From the NCBI GenBank assembly GCA_018713145.1, contig DVFP01000025.1, positions 62,001-126,000 of the forward strand: DNA of 64,000 nucleotides, written 5' to 3'. Position 1 is the first letter of the stretch. The number at the start of each line of letters is the position of its first letter. Below are positions 18,313-26,206 of the stretch, in pieces. The notes beneath the pieces were generated by a model. The model was not told where the DNA came from, did no database searches, and was given only the letters and a program-made list of their open reading frames with translations. The stretch comes from Candidatus Scybalocola faecavium (GTDB lineage Bacteria > Bacillota > Clostridia > Lachnospirales > Lachnospiraceae). The translations under genes were made by a program, and so were the position numbers.

Positions 18313-19368
18313 ATGAATATTAAGGAATTACTTACAAATGCAGCCACAGCCGGAGCATCGGATGTGTTTATCGTGGCCGGGCTGCCTTTTGCCTATAAAC
18401 TTAACGGAAAGATCCACTATCTTAATGATACCCGCCTTATGCCGGGAGATACAAAGGAACTGGTAGAAGAGATTTATCAGATGGCCCCGGAAAAAGATTT
18501 TGAAGCCTTTCAAAAAAACGGCGATGATGATTTTTCCTTTTCGATCAAAGGGGTATCCCGTTTTCGGGTCAGTACATACAAGCAGCGCGGTTCTCTGGCT
18601 GCCGTAGTGCGGATCATTACCTTTGATCTTCCGGATCCGGACAAACTTGGGATTCCCCGCAGTGTGATCCAGCTCTCCTCTTTTACAAAAGGCCTTGTTC
18701 TTGTCACCGGTCCTGCCGGCAGCGGAAAGTCCACCACTCTGGCCTGTATGATCGATGAGATCAACCGGACAAAGGAAGAGCACATTATTACTTTGGAAGA
18801 TCCTTTGGAATTTCTCCACAGCCACAAAAAAAGTATTGTCAGCCAGAGAGAGATCAGCTCTGACACCGCCTCCTATGTAACGGCTTTAAGAGCTGCCTTG
18901 CGCCAAAGCCCGGATGTGATCCTTCTGGGAGAAATGCGGGATTACGAAACCATGAATGTGGCCATGACTGCCGCGGAAACGGGACACTTGGTGATTTCCA
19001 CCCTCCATACTATCGGCGCGGCAAATACCATTGACCGGATCATAGATGTTTTTCCTCCCAATCAGCAAAGCCAGATTGCCGTCCAGCTTTCCATGGTCCT
19101 TCAGGCAGTGGTCTCCCAGCAGCTTCTTCCCTGCACTGACGGCACGTTAGCTCCGGCCTTTGAGATCATGACCGTCAACACGGCCATACGGAACATGATC
19201 CGGGACAATAAGGTCCATCAGATTGACGGCCTTATTTATTCCTCCGCCACTCCAGCCCTCCAGTCTATGGATAACGGGATCCTACAAATGTACAAAAGCG
19301 GCCGCATTGACCAGGCTACTGCCCTGCTGTATGCTACCAATCCGGAGATGCTTAAGCGGAGGCTGTAA
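18313..19368 (+). CDS. PilT-like type IV pilus/T2SS ATPase
   Basis: This 351-residue ATPase matches the PilT size and layout: a short N-terminal domain and a RecA-type core. The core has GPAGSGKSTT (Walker A), an acidic ITLEDPLEF box, DVILLGEMRD (Walker B) and the His box GHLVISTLHT. PilT normally powers retraction, whereas PilB/GspE (about 550 residues) powers assembly; no assembly ATPase is present in the window. AGGAGG precedes the ATG. It is the last gene of the operon that starts at 14357. Confidence 0.92.
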   Translation: MNIKELLTNAATAGASDVFIVAGLPFAYKLNGKIHYLNDTRLMPGDTKELVEEIYQMAPEKDFEAFQKNGDDDFSFSIKGVSRFRVSTYKQRGSLAAVVRIITFDLPDPDKLGIPRSVIQLSSFTKGLVLVTGPAGSGKSTTLACMIDEINRTKEEHIITLEDPLEFLHSHKKSIVSQREISSDTASYVTALRAALRQSPDVILLGEMRDYETMNVAMTAAETGHLVISTLHTIGAANTIDRIIDVFPPNQQSQIAVQLSMVLQAVVSQQLLPCTDGTLAPAFEIMTVNTAIRNMIRDNKVHQIDGLIYSSATPALQSMDNGILQMYKSGRIDQATALLYATNPEMLKRRL

Positions 19369-19565
19369 TGGGCTGCTCTTAAACTTTTCGTGCAGCGAAT
19401 TTTGCATGATTTAAATCCAAGCTGCTATTATTGCATTATCCCCATGGGTGTGCTACATTAAATGTATGAAGCTGCCTAACAAATGGGGACATGAAAGAAA
19501 TTGCTTCATATATCATGTGTAGTTTTTCAATTTGATCACACCTCATGGAGAAAGGATGTGAAGCT

Positions 19566-20660
19566 GTGGAATCGAAAACACAACTTGCAAAATTGATCGA
19601 ACTCACAAATGATAAAGCCAAATATGACGCTCAAGTCAAAAAAATTTTGGCCAACAAAGCTATTTTGGCACGGATCTTAAAAACGTGTACTATTGAATTT
19701 TCTGCTTTCAGCCCGAAGGAAATTATTTCCTGCATTGAGGGGGAGCCGGAAATTTCCACCATCAGTGTTCATGCGATGGATCCTGATCTCGAGGATCAGC
19801 CAGATCCCACAAAACAACTGCCACAGAAAAAATCCGGGGAATATGATACGCTTTTAGACAGCGATGAAAGCATTACCGGAAGCAATACAGAAGATACAGG
19901 TCTGAAAGAACAGTCCATTTATTACGATATACGTTTTAATGTGCGGGTCCCAACCTATGGGGTATGTACCTCTCTTCAAATGATCATCAATATTGAGGCG
20001 CAGCTGGATACATATCCCGGCTATCCGATTGAGAAAAGAGCGATTTATTATTGCTGCCGTCTCATTTCTGCTCAATATGGAACAGTTTTTCACAAATCAG
20101 AGTACGGGAAAATGCGCAAAGTCTATTCGATTTGGATCTGTGCGGATCCGGCCAAAAAACGCAGAAATACGATCAAGAGGATCCGTCTGGAACAGTCTGC
20201 TGTCTATGGCAGTTTTGAGGATAATCCTAAGGATATTGATCTGATCCAGGCAATTATCATTAATCTGGGGGACCCCCATAATACTGAAAATCCAATTCTC
20301 CGACTTATGGGCGTTCTCCTGTCGGATACAATAGGGGTTCACGAAAAGAAAAAGATCATGGAAGAAGAATTTCATATTGCCATGACAATGGAATTGGAAA
20401 GCGAGGTGTCCGAATTGTGCAACTTAAGTGAAGGTGTTTATAAAAAAGGTTTGAGTAATGGTATGGAACAGGGACTTGCTCAAGGGCTCGAACGGGGGCT
20501 TGAGCAAGGGCTCGAACGAGGCATTCAAGGGGCTGTTGAGCTTTTGCGGGAATCCGGTATTGACGATTCAACGATTATGAAGAACATTATGAAGAAATAC
20601 CAGCTTTCTTTAGAAGAGGCTCAAGATTATGTGTACGCTACAGGCGATAAAAGGTCATAA
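19566..20660 (+). CDS. PD-(D/E)XK nuclease family transposase (Rpn/YhgA-like)
   Basis: This 364-residue protein belongs to the PD-(D/E)XK transposase-like (Rpn) group. It opens with NDKAKYDAQVKKILANKAIL, the common start of the family, and has a nuclease core visible as IYYDIRFNVRVP followed by MIINIEAQ. The C-terminus carries short Gly/Leu/Gln/Glu tetrads (QGLERGLE) and an Ile/Met/Lys-rich tail. GTG at 19566 is favoured, with AAAGGA upstream and homologous start position; ATG 19545 has no site. No terminal inverted repeats or target duplication are seen. A strong terminator follows. Its base use looks more A+T-rich than its neighbours, suggesting transfer. Confidence 0.82.
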   Translation: MESKTQLAKLIELTNDKAKYDAQVKKILANKAILARILKTCTIEFSAFSPKEIISCIEGEPEISTISVHAMDPDLEDQPDPTKQLPQKKSGEYDTLLDSDESITGSNTEDTGLKEQSIYYDIRFNVRVPTYGVCTSLQMIINIEAQLDTYPGYPIEKRAIYYCCRLISAQYGTVFHKSEYGKMRKVYSIWICADPAKKRRNTIKRIRLEQSAVYGSFEDNPKDIDLIQAIIINLGDPHNTENPILRLMGVLLSDTIGVHEKKKIMEEEFHIAMTMELESEVSELCNLSEGVYKKGLSNGMEQGLAQGLERGLEQGLERGIQGAVELLRESGIDDSTIMKNIMKKYQLSLEEAQDYVYATGDKRS

Positions 20661-20668
20661 ATAGTAAC

Positions 20669-20715
20669 AGTAACAGCCAGGCCTGCGCAGTCAATGGGCA
20701 GATCTGGCTGTTACT
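20669..20715 (+). terminator. Intrinsic terminator after the Rpn-like gene
   Basis: AGTAACAGCCAG at 20669-20680 pairs perfectly with CTGGCTGTTACT at 20704-20715, and ATATTTTT follows. The stem also resembles the GTTAC/GTAAC palindrome family found elsewhere in the window. Confidence 0.8.
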
Positions 20716-20834
20716 ATATTTTTCTATGGAACATCAATTATTTTTATTATAAAAGAAACAACAAAAGACGGCAGTACAGAGTGATACTTCTGTGTAAATA
20801 AAATTGACATCCCAACGTTCTTTGTATACTGTTT

Positions 20835-21764
20835 TTATTTCCGCCCAATAGCTTCCGCAATATCCTGCTGCATATCAATGACCGCCTGTCTGGAGGCATC
20901 TGCAAAGTTTTCAGGACCGAATTTCGCGTATTTTTCCTGCTTATAGGCTGCGATAATACCTCTGGAGGAATTAACGATCGCTCCCAGGCCGTCCTCATTA
21001 AAATAATGAACAAGGTCAGAGCCTTTCGCTCCCTGAGCACCATAGCCAGGAACAAGGATGTATGTCTTTGGCATAAGCTTACGCAGCACAGCGCCCATTT
21101 CCGGATATGTAGCGCCTACGACAGCGCCTACATAACTGTAACCGCACTTGCCCATATGCTGAGCGCCCCACTCTACAACTTTTTCTGCCACCAGTTCATA
21201 TAACGGACGGCCATCCACAAGCCGATCCTGGAACTCACCGCTGGAAGGATTGGAAGTTTTTGTAAGGATAAACATCCCTTTCTTTTCCGGGATAGCCACA
21301 TCAATAAATGGCTGAACACTATCTGTTCCCATATATGGGTTAATGGTCACAAAATCCTCATTAAAACCATAGTAAGACTTGCTTCCCACCGTTACCTTTC
21401 CCAGATGGCCTGTAGCATAAGCACCGGAAGTGGAACCAATGTCTCCCCTTTTAATATCTCCGATCACAAGAAGTCCTTTTTCATGGCAGTAATCCACGGT
21501 CTTTTTAAAGGTCATAAGGCCAGGGATGCCAAACTGCTCATACATGGCGATCTGAGGCTTAACCGCCGGGATCAGGTCATAAGTTGCATCTACAATTCCT
21601 TTATTAAACTGCCAGACAGCCTCGGCTGCCCCCTCAAGAGTTTCTCCCAGCTCCTTATAGGCTTTTTCCTTAATATGATCCGGAACATAAGCAAGCATAG
21701 GATCCAGGCCAACCTCAATAGGTGCATTTGTCTTTTTAATCTTTTCTACTAATTGATCGATCAC
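20835..21764 (-). CDS. pyrF: Orotidine 5'-phosphate decarboxylase (long subfamily)
   Basis: This 309-residue enzyme makes UMP from OMP, the last step of de novo pyrimidine synthesis. The catalytic motif DIKRGDIGST is present, along with VGLDPML near the N-terminus and VPGYGAQG near the end. The length is that of the longer, type-2 PyrF subfamily. I choose GTG 21762-21764, which lies 8 nt after AAAGGAGG; the upstream ATG at 21791 precedes that site. A promoter is recognisable upstream. It is not linked to other pyr genes here. Confidence 0.93.
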   Translation of the reverse strand: MIDQLVEKIKKTNAPIEVGLDPMLAYVPDHIKEKAYKELGETLEGAAEAVWQFNKGIVDATYDLIPAVKPQIAMYEQFGIPGLMTFKKTVDYCHEKGLLVIGDIKRGDIGSTSGAYATGHLGKVTVGSKSYYGFNEDFVTINPYMGTDSVQPFIDVAIPEKKGMFILTKTSNPSSGEFQDRLVDGRPLYELVAEKVVEWGAQHMGKCGYSYVGAVVGATYPEMGAVLRKLMPKTYILVPGYGAQGAKGSDLVHYFNEDGLGAIVNSSRGIIAAYKQEKYAKFGPENFADASRQAVIDMQQDIAEAIGRK

Positions 21765-21797
21765 AAGATCATCCTCCTTTAACGTATGCATGGCTAC

Positions 21798-21826
21798 ATT
21801 TTAGCATAAGCTTTGCTCTGGCGCAA
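21798..21826 (-). promoter_or_regulatory. Promoter of pyrF
   Basis: On the minus strand TTGCGC (21821-21826), a 17-nt spacer and TAAAAT (21798-21803) precede the pyrF ribosome binding site by about 20 nt. No attenuator or PyrR-type site is obvious in this short leader. Confidence 0.65.
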
Positions 21827-21901
21827 CCACACCCGGATCACTTTTTTATGTAGGAAACAGCCGGTATTTTAGGCCGTCTGGAAACATCAGCAACTTTTTC
21901 A

Positions 21902-21930
21902 TTGCTTTTCCCCACGTTTTCCAGTATAAT
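21902..21930 (+). promoter_or_regulatory. Promoter of the ABC-F gene
   Basis: TTGCTT (21902-21907), a 17-nt spacer and TATAAT (21925-21930) lie about 80 nt upstream of the ATG at 22013. Confidence 0.65.
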
Positions 21931-22012
21931 TGGCCAGGAGCCGCGGCGGTACGCAACACCGGACAGCGGCCGGGAATCCACCATTTTTGTCTTATTATTA
22001 AGGAGCCTGATC

Positions 22013-23563
22013 ATGATATTAAATGTAAAAAACTTAAGTCATGGCTTTGGAGACAGAGCCATCTTTTCAAATGTCTCCTTCCGCCTTTTAAAAGGGGAAC
22101 ATATTGGCCTGATCGGTGCCAATGGCGAAGGAAAATCCACTTTTATGAATATTATTACCGGTAAGCTCATGCCGGATGAGGGGACCGTAGAATGGGCAAA
22201 AAATGTCCGTGTGGGATACCTGGATCAGCATACCGCCCTTGAGCCTGGCATGACCATCGGCGATGTTTTAAGAAGCGCTTACAGCTATCTGTTCGAGCTG
22301 GAAGAAAAGATGAATACCCTGTGTGAACAAATGGGCTCTGCTGATGAAGAGAAAATGACCGCCATGCTGGAAGAACTGGGTACCATCCAGGAACTTCTGA
22401 CCCAGCATGATTTTTATATGATCGATGCAAAAGTCGAAGAAATCGCCCGGGCCTTTGGCATTGATGCCATTGGACTGGATAAAGACGTAGAGGATTTAAG
22501 CGGCGGACAGAGGACAAAGATCCTCCTGGCAAAGCTGCTCCTTGAAAAGCCGGATATTCTCCTTCTTGACGAGCCTACCAACTATTTGGATGAACAGCAT
22601 ATCCAATGGCTGACCCGGTATCTTACAGAATATGAAAATGCTTTTATCCTCATTTCCCATGATATTCCCTTTTTAAACAGTGTGGTTAATATTATCTATC
22701 ACATGGAAAATCAGGAGCTGAACCGATACGTGGGAGACTATGATCATTTTCTCCAGGTCTATGAAGTAAAAAAAGCCCAGCTGGAGGCAGCATATAACCG
22801 TCAACAGCAGGAAATCAGCCAGCTTAAAGATTTTGTTGCCAGAAATAAGGCCCGGGTATCCACCCGGAACATGGCCATGTCCAGGCAGAAAAAGCTGGAT
22901 AAAATGGATGTAATCCAGCTGGCAAAGGAAAAACCAAAGCCGGAATTTCACTTTAAACAGGCAAGAGCGTCAGGAAAGCTTATTTTTGAAACCCGCGATC
23001 TTGTGATCGGCTATGATTCTCCCCTCTCCCATCCTATTAATGTGCGCATGGAGCGGGGCGAAAAAATCGTCCTCACCGGCGCCAACGGCATTGGCAAAAC
23101 CACCCTTCTTAAAAGCATCCTGGGACTGATCCCTGCCTGGTCCGGAAAGGTCATCTTAGGGGATTATCTGTATAAAGGATACTTTGAGCAGGAAGTTAAG
23201 GGGGATGACCGGACTACCTGTATTGAAGAGATTTGGAATGATTTTCCCTCCTGGACTCAGTATGAGGTCCGTTCCGCCCTGGCAAAATGCGGGCTGACTA
23301 CTCAGCATATTGAAAGCCTTGTACGGGTTTTAAGCGGCGGAGAACAGGCGAAGGTCCGCCTTTGCAAGATCATCAACACGGAAACGAATCTGCTTTTGCT
23401 GGATGAGCCTACCAACCACCTGGATGGAGACGCTAAGGCAGAGCTAAAGCGGGCCCTTATGGAATACGGCGGCTCGATTGTGCTGATCTGCCACGAACCG
23501 GAATTCTACCAGGATATTGCCACCGATGTATGGGACTGCAGCCAGTGGTCCACAAAAATATAA
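22013..23563 (+). CDS. ABC-F family ATPase (ribosome-associated, YbiT/YkpA-like)
   Basis: This 516-residue soluble protein has two ABC ATPase domains and no membrane domain, the mark of ABC-F translation factors. The first domain shows GANGEGKSTF, LSGGQRTKILLAKLL and LLLDEPTNYLDE. The interdomain linker is alpha-helical and charged (KAQLEAAYNRQQQEISQLKD). The second domain has GANGIGKTTL, LSGGEQAKVRL and LLLDEPTNHLDG. A shift from ribosome factor to antibiotic-protection factor cannot be told by eye. The start at ATG 22013 follows AAGGAGC; a longer frame from 21902 overlaps the promoter. Confidence 0.9.
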   Translation: MILNVKNLSHGFGDRAIFSNVSFRLLKGEHIGLIGANGEGKSTFMNIITGKLMPDEGTVEWAKNVRVGYLDQHTALEPGMTIGDVLRSAYSYLFELEEKMNTLCEQMGSADEEKMTAMLEELGTIQELLTQHDFYMIDAKVEEIARAFGIDAIGLDKDVEDLSGGQRTKILLAKLLLEKPDILLLDEPTNYLDEQHIQWLTRYLTEYENAFILISHDIPFLNSVVNIIYHMENQELNRYVGDYDHFLQVYEVKKAQLEAAYNRQQQEISQLKDFVARNKARVSTRNMAMSRQKKLDKMDVIQLAKEKPKPEFHFKQARASGKLIFETRDLVIGYDSPLSHPINVRMERGEKIVLTGANGIGKTTLLKSILGLIPAWSGKVILGDYLYKGYFEQEVKGDDRTTCIEEIWNDFPSWTQYEVRSALAKCGLTTQHIESLVRVLSGGEQAKVRLCKIINTETNLLLLDEPTNHLDGDAKAELKRALMEYGGSIVLICHEPEFYQDIATDVWDCSQWSTKI

Positions 23564-23567
23564 AATT

Positions 23568-23598
23568 ATGGCCCCGGGATATATGATCCCAGGGCCAT
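23568..23598. terminator. Bidirectional terminator between the ABC-F gene and rpoZ
   Basis: ATGGCCCCGGGAT and ATCCCAGGGCCAT pair with one C-A mismatch. On the minus strand the stem is followed by AATTTTATATTTTTG, serving rpoZ; on the plus strand by TCCTCTTATTCTT, serving the ABC-F gene. Confidence 0.75.
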
Positions 23599-23603
23599 TC
23601 CTC

Positions 23604-23999
23604 TTATTCTTCAGTATCCTCTTGTTCTTCAAGATCCTCATCCGCATCTTCTTCATCGTCTGCACCGGACTCTTTTTCATCATCGTACATATCGTCCTCA
23701 TCCTCATCCAGTGAAACATCAAATACTTCATTGGACATCTCAAGGATCTTTTCATCATCTTCATCTGTATCATCCACGCCAAGGATCTTTACCTTGCCTT
23801 TGTACAGCTCTTCCACTGCAATCGACAGGGGTTTTTTGCCTCTGCCGTCTACTAATGGTTCTGAGCCTGCAATGATCTGGCGGGCACGCTTTGCCGCTGC
23901 GATCACAATGGAATAACGGCTCTGGACTACCGGCTGTTCGCCCTCCTCAACCTCACTGTTGACTACGGCCATTAAGTCTGTATATGATGGATGTAACAT
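23604..23999 (-). CDS. rpoZ: RNA polymerase omega subunit with long acidic tail
   Basis: This 131-residue protein matches omega at its N-terminus: MLHPSYTDLM, then SRYSIVIAAAKRARQI and KPLSIAVEELYKGKV, which are the omega helices. Omega assists assembly of the beta' subunit. About the last 55 residues form an unusually acidic, Asp/Glu-rich tail beyond the core. It lies downstream of gmk and ends at a terminator, the normal end of the yicC-remA-gmk-rpoZ operon. Confidence 0.9.
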   Translation of the reverse strand: MLHPSYTDLMAVVNSEVEEGEQPVVQSRYSIVIAAAKRARQIIAGSEPLVDGRGKKPLSIAVEELYKGKVKILGVDDTDEDDEKILEMSNEVFDVSLDEDEDDMYDDEKESGADDEEDADEDLEEQEDTEE

Positions 24000-24073
24000 A
24001 AAATTATTCCCCTTTCTATTTTGATCCAGGCATCCTCATGCCTGTGGGTGTCCTTATATCTGGCCCGGACATG

Positions 24074-24712
24074 TCAGTCCATGGCATCATACATTTGGTT
24101 AAGCTCTTTTGTCAGCTGGCTGATAAACTCACCCTGACGCTGGGTCCGGTCCTGCTCATTAGCAATGATCTGGTGAATCTCTTCTACAGCCCGCTCCACC
24201 TGATCGTTGACCACAATATATTCATAATCTTCCATGTAAACCGATTCCTGGGCAGCACGGGCAAGACGGCTTTTAATCTGTTCCTGGCTTTCAGTTCCCC
24301 GTCCCATAAGCCGGTCTTTAAGATCCGATGCCTTTGGCGGCGCCACAAAAATCATCAAAGTCTGCGGGTACTGAGCTTTGATCTTTTTCGCCCCCTGCAT
24401 CTCGATCTCCAGGATCACATGAACCCCTTTCGCAAGCTGATCCAGCACAAAATCCTTTGGAGTACCGTAATAATTATCCACATACCGGGCATATTCCAGC
24501 AAACGCTCCTCCCGGATCATCTTTTCAAAATCTGTTTTGCTTACAAAGAAGTAATTTACCCCGTCCTTTTCCCCTTCTCTTGGCGCCCTGGTCGTGGCTG
24601 AAATGGACAGGCAGTAATCCTGGGGATACTTTTCCAGCAGTCTGGATACAATGGTTCCCTTGCCAACACCGGAAAATCCGGATATAATGGTCAAAATTCC
24701 CTGTTTCTTCAT
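24074..24712 (-). CDS. gmk: Guanylate kinase
   Basis: This 212-residue enzyme phosphorylates GMP to GDP. It shows the P-loop SGFSGVGKGT, the GMP-binding stretch STTRAPREGEKDGVNYFF and the lid region RLMGRGTESQEQIKSRL. I place the start at ATG 24712, since family members begin just before the P-loop; the frame is open further upstream but adds a non-conserved leader. The ribosome binding site is weak (GATGAG). It lies downstream of remA by 77 nt. Confidence 0.93.
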   Translation of the reverse strand: MKKQGILTIISGFSGVGKGTIVSRLLEKYPQDYCLSISATTRAPREGEKDGVNYFFVSKTDFEKMIREERLLEYARYVDNYYGTPKDFVLDQLAKGVHVILEIEMQGAKKIKAQYPQTLMIFVAPPKASDLKDRLMGRGTESQEQIKSRLARAAQESVYMEDYEYIVVNDQVERAVEEIHQIIANEQDRTQRQGEFISQLTKELNQMYDAMD

Positions 24713-24789
24713 AATCTCATCTACTTTCCTCTCTCCCAGACAAATATCCGGCCGTAACAGTTCCCTCCCGGGAACAGTTTTGCCGGTCA

Positions 24790-25041
24790 TCAGGCATCAC
24801 TATTATGTGCTTCCCAGCGGCTTGATATGGTTTCTGGCAAAAGGGCAGATAAAAGGATGTGTCCGTCATCCATAACAAGCACTGCCCGAGTCCGGCGGCC
24901 CTGCGTAGCATCAATAGCCATCCCCGTATCCTTGGCGTTTTGTACCAGCCGTTTGATCGGCGCGGAATCGGGACTGATCATTGCCACGATTCTTTCAGCG
25001 CTGACGATATTTCCAAAACCGATATTTACAAATCCAACCAT
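24790..25041 (-). CDS. remA: RemA/DUF370 regulatory protein
   Basis: This 83-residue protein matches the RemA family, beginning [20 protein letters not shown] and including [18 protein letters not shown]. In B. subtilis RemA is a DNA-binding activator of biofilm matrix genes. Its position between yicC and gmk is the conserved arrangement yloC-remA-gmk. Identity is clear from length, sequence and position; the regulon in this organism is unknown. Confidence 0.93.
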   Translation of the reverse strand: MVGFVNIGFGNIVSAERIVAMISPDSAPIKRLVQNAKDTGMAIDATQGRRTRAVLVMDDGHILLSALLPETISSRWEAHNSDA

Positions 25042-25059
25042 AATAAGGAAGCCTCCCTG

Positions 25060-25938
25060 CTACTCAATATTTTGTACCTGTTCCCGGACTTTCTCGATCT
25101 CTGTCTTTAAATCAATGGCACAGTTGGAAAGAGTCAGGTCGTTGGATTTAGATAAAGTCGTATTCGCTTCCCGGTTCATCTCCTGGGCAATAAAATCCAG
25201 CTTCCGTCCAACGCTTCCTCCGGCTTCCAATGTTTCCTTCATATTTTCAATATGGCTCTTTAAGCGGACCAGCTCTTCATCTACGCAGATCTTATCTGCG
25301 AAAATCGTCACTTCCGTAAGGATCCGCGCTTCATCGACTGTATTATCCCCTAAAAGCTCCTCTACCTTACCCCGGAGCTTCTGCTGATACTCAGCCACGA
25401 TCTGAGGGGAACGTGCTTCAATAAATGCCACATTCTCCAGCATCCCATCCAGCTTTGATAAAAGATCTGCCTTTAGACGGCTTCCCTCATCAATACGTGT
25501 CTGAACAAACCGCTCACAGGCTACAGACACAGCCTTTTCCAGAAGCTTCCACAGCTCATCCTCGTCCAGGCTTTGCTCTTCCAGAGTAAACACCTCCGGA
25601 TATTGGGACAGACGGGTCACCGTCACATCATCCGCAATGCCAAACGCTTCACTCATGGCTTTTAAATGCTCCAGATATTCCCTGGCCAGCTCTTTATTAT
25701 ACTTTAAGCAAACATTATGCTCTGTATAATCCTCATAAGTAATGTACACATCCACCTTGCCCCGCTGGATATACTTTTTCATCAGGGTACGCACAGCAGA
25801 TTCAAAAAAACTGAGCTTTTTTGGCAGTTTTACATTAATATCACAATACCGGTGATTTACCGCTTTCATCTCTACGACGATCTTGCGGTTTTCCTCCGTC
25901 TGCTCACACCGTCCGAAGCCGGTCATACTTTTTATCAT
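25060..25938 (-). CDS. yicC: YicC/YloC family endoribonuclease-like protein
   Basis: This 292-residue protein has the family opening MIKSMTGFGRCE and the C-terminal DFIAQEMNREANTTLSKSND region, ending near IEKVREQVQNIE. YicC proteins are linked to RNA turnover; members are reported to have endoribonuclease activity. It is the first gene of the remA-gmk-rpoZ run, driven from the promoter at 26044-26072. Length is normal. Confidence 0.92.
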   Translation of the reverse strand: MIKSMTGFGRCEQTEENRKIVVEMKAVNHRYCDINVKLPKKLSFFESAVRTLMKKYIQRGKVDVYITYEDYTEHNVCLKYNKELAREYLEHLKAMSEAFGIADDVTVTRLSQYPEVFTLEEQSLDEDELWKLLEKAVSVACERFVQTRIDEGSRLKADLLSKLDGMLENVAFIEARSPQIVAEYQQKLRGKVEELLGDNTVDEARILTEVTIFADKICVDEELVRLKSHIENMKETLEAGGSVGRKLDFIAQEMNREANTTLSKSNDLTLSNCAIDLKTEIEKVREQVQNIE

Positions 25939-26043
25939 CGGGTCACCTGCATTCCTTTATTTTCTTTTGACGCGCCCTGCCTTTATGAGGAACAAGGACC
26001 AGCGGCCCTGCCATAAAGGCAAAAAGGCATAACTATCTAAAAT

Positions 26044-26072
26044 ATTATAAATGAATTTAGTTTGTCAGTCAA
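26044..26072 (-). promoter_or_regulatory. Promoter of yicC-remA-gmk-rpoZ
   Basis: On the minus strand TTGACT (26067-26072), a 17-nt spacer and TATAAT (26044-26049) lie about 100 nt upstream of yicC, with an A+T-rich spacer. This is a strong sigma-A-type match. Confidence 0.8.
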
Positions 26073-26109
26073 TGGACAATTCTCTTTTTTTCTGGTAGAC
26101 TTAAGGTCA

Positions 26110-26172
26110 GGTTACTTTTTACACAGCAGCCAGGCACTTGCTGTATGGCTGGCTTGCCAGTGAACCGTAACC
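26110..26172. repeat. GTTAC-bounded palindromic repeat upstream of rqcH
   Basis: The 63-bp stretch is bounded by GGTTAC and GTAACC. It contains a repeated sequence (GTTACTTTTTACACAGC near its left end) shared with 45861-45881 at 20 of 21 positions on the opposite strand. Its right arm (GTTACGGTTCACTGGCAAGCC on the minus strand) matches 57880-57900. It sits in the rqcH leader. Confidence 0.65.
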
Positions 26173-26206
26173 CATGGTACATGATATTATTAAAGGAGTT
26201 TTGAAT

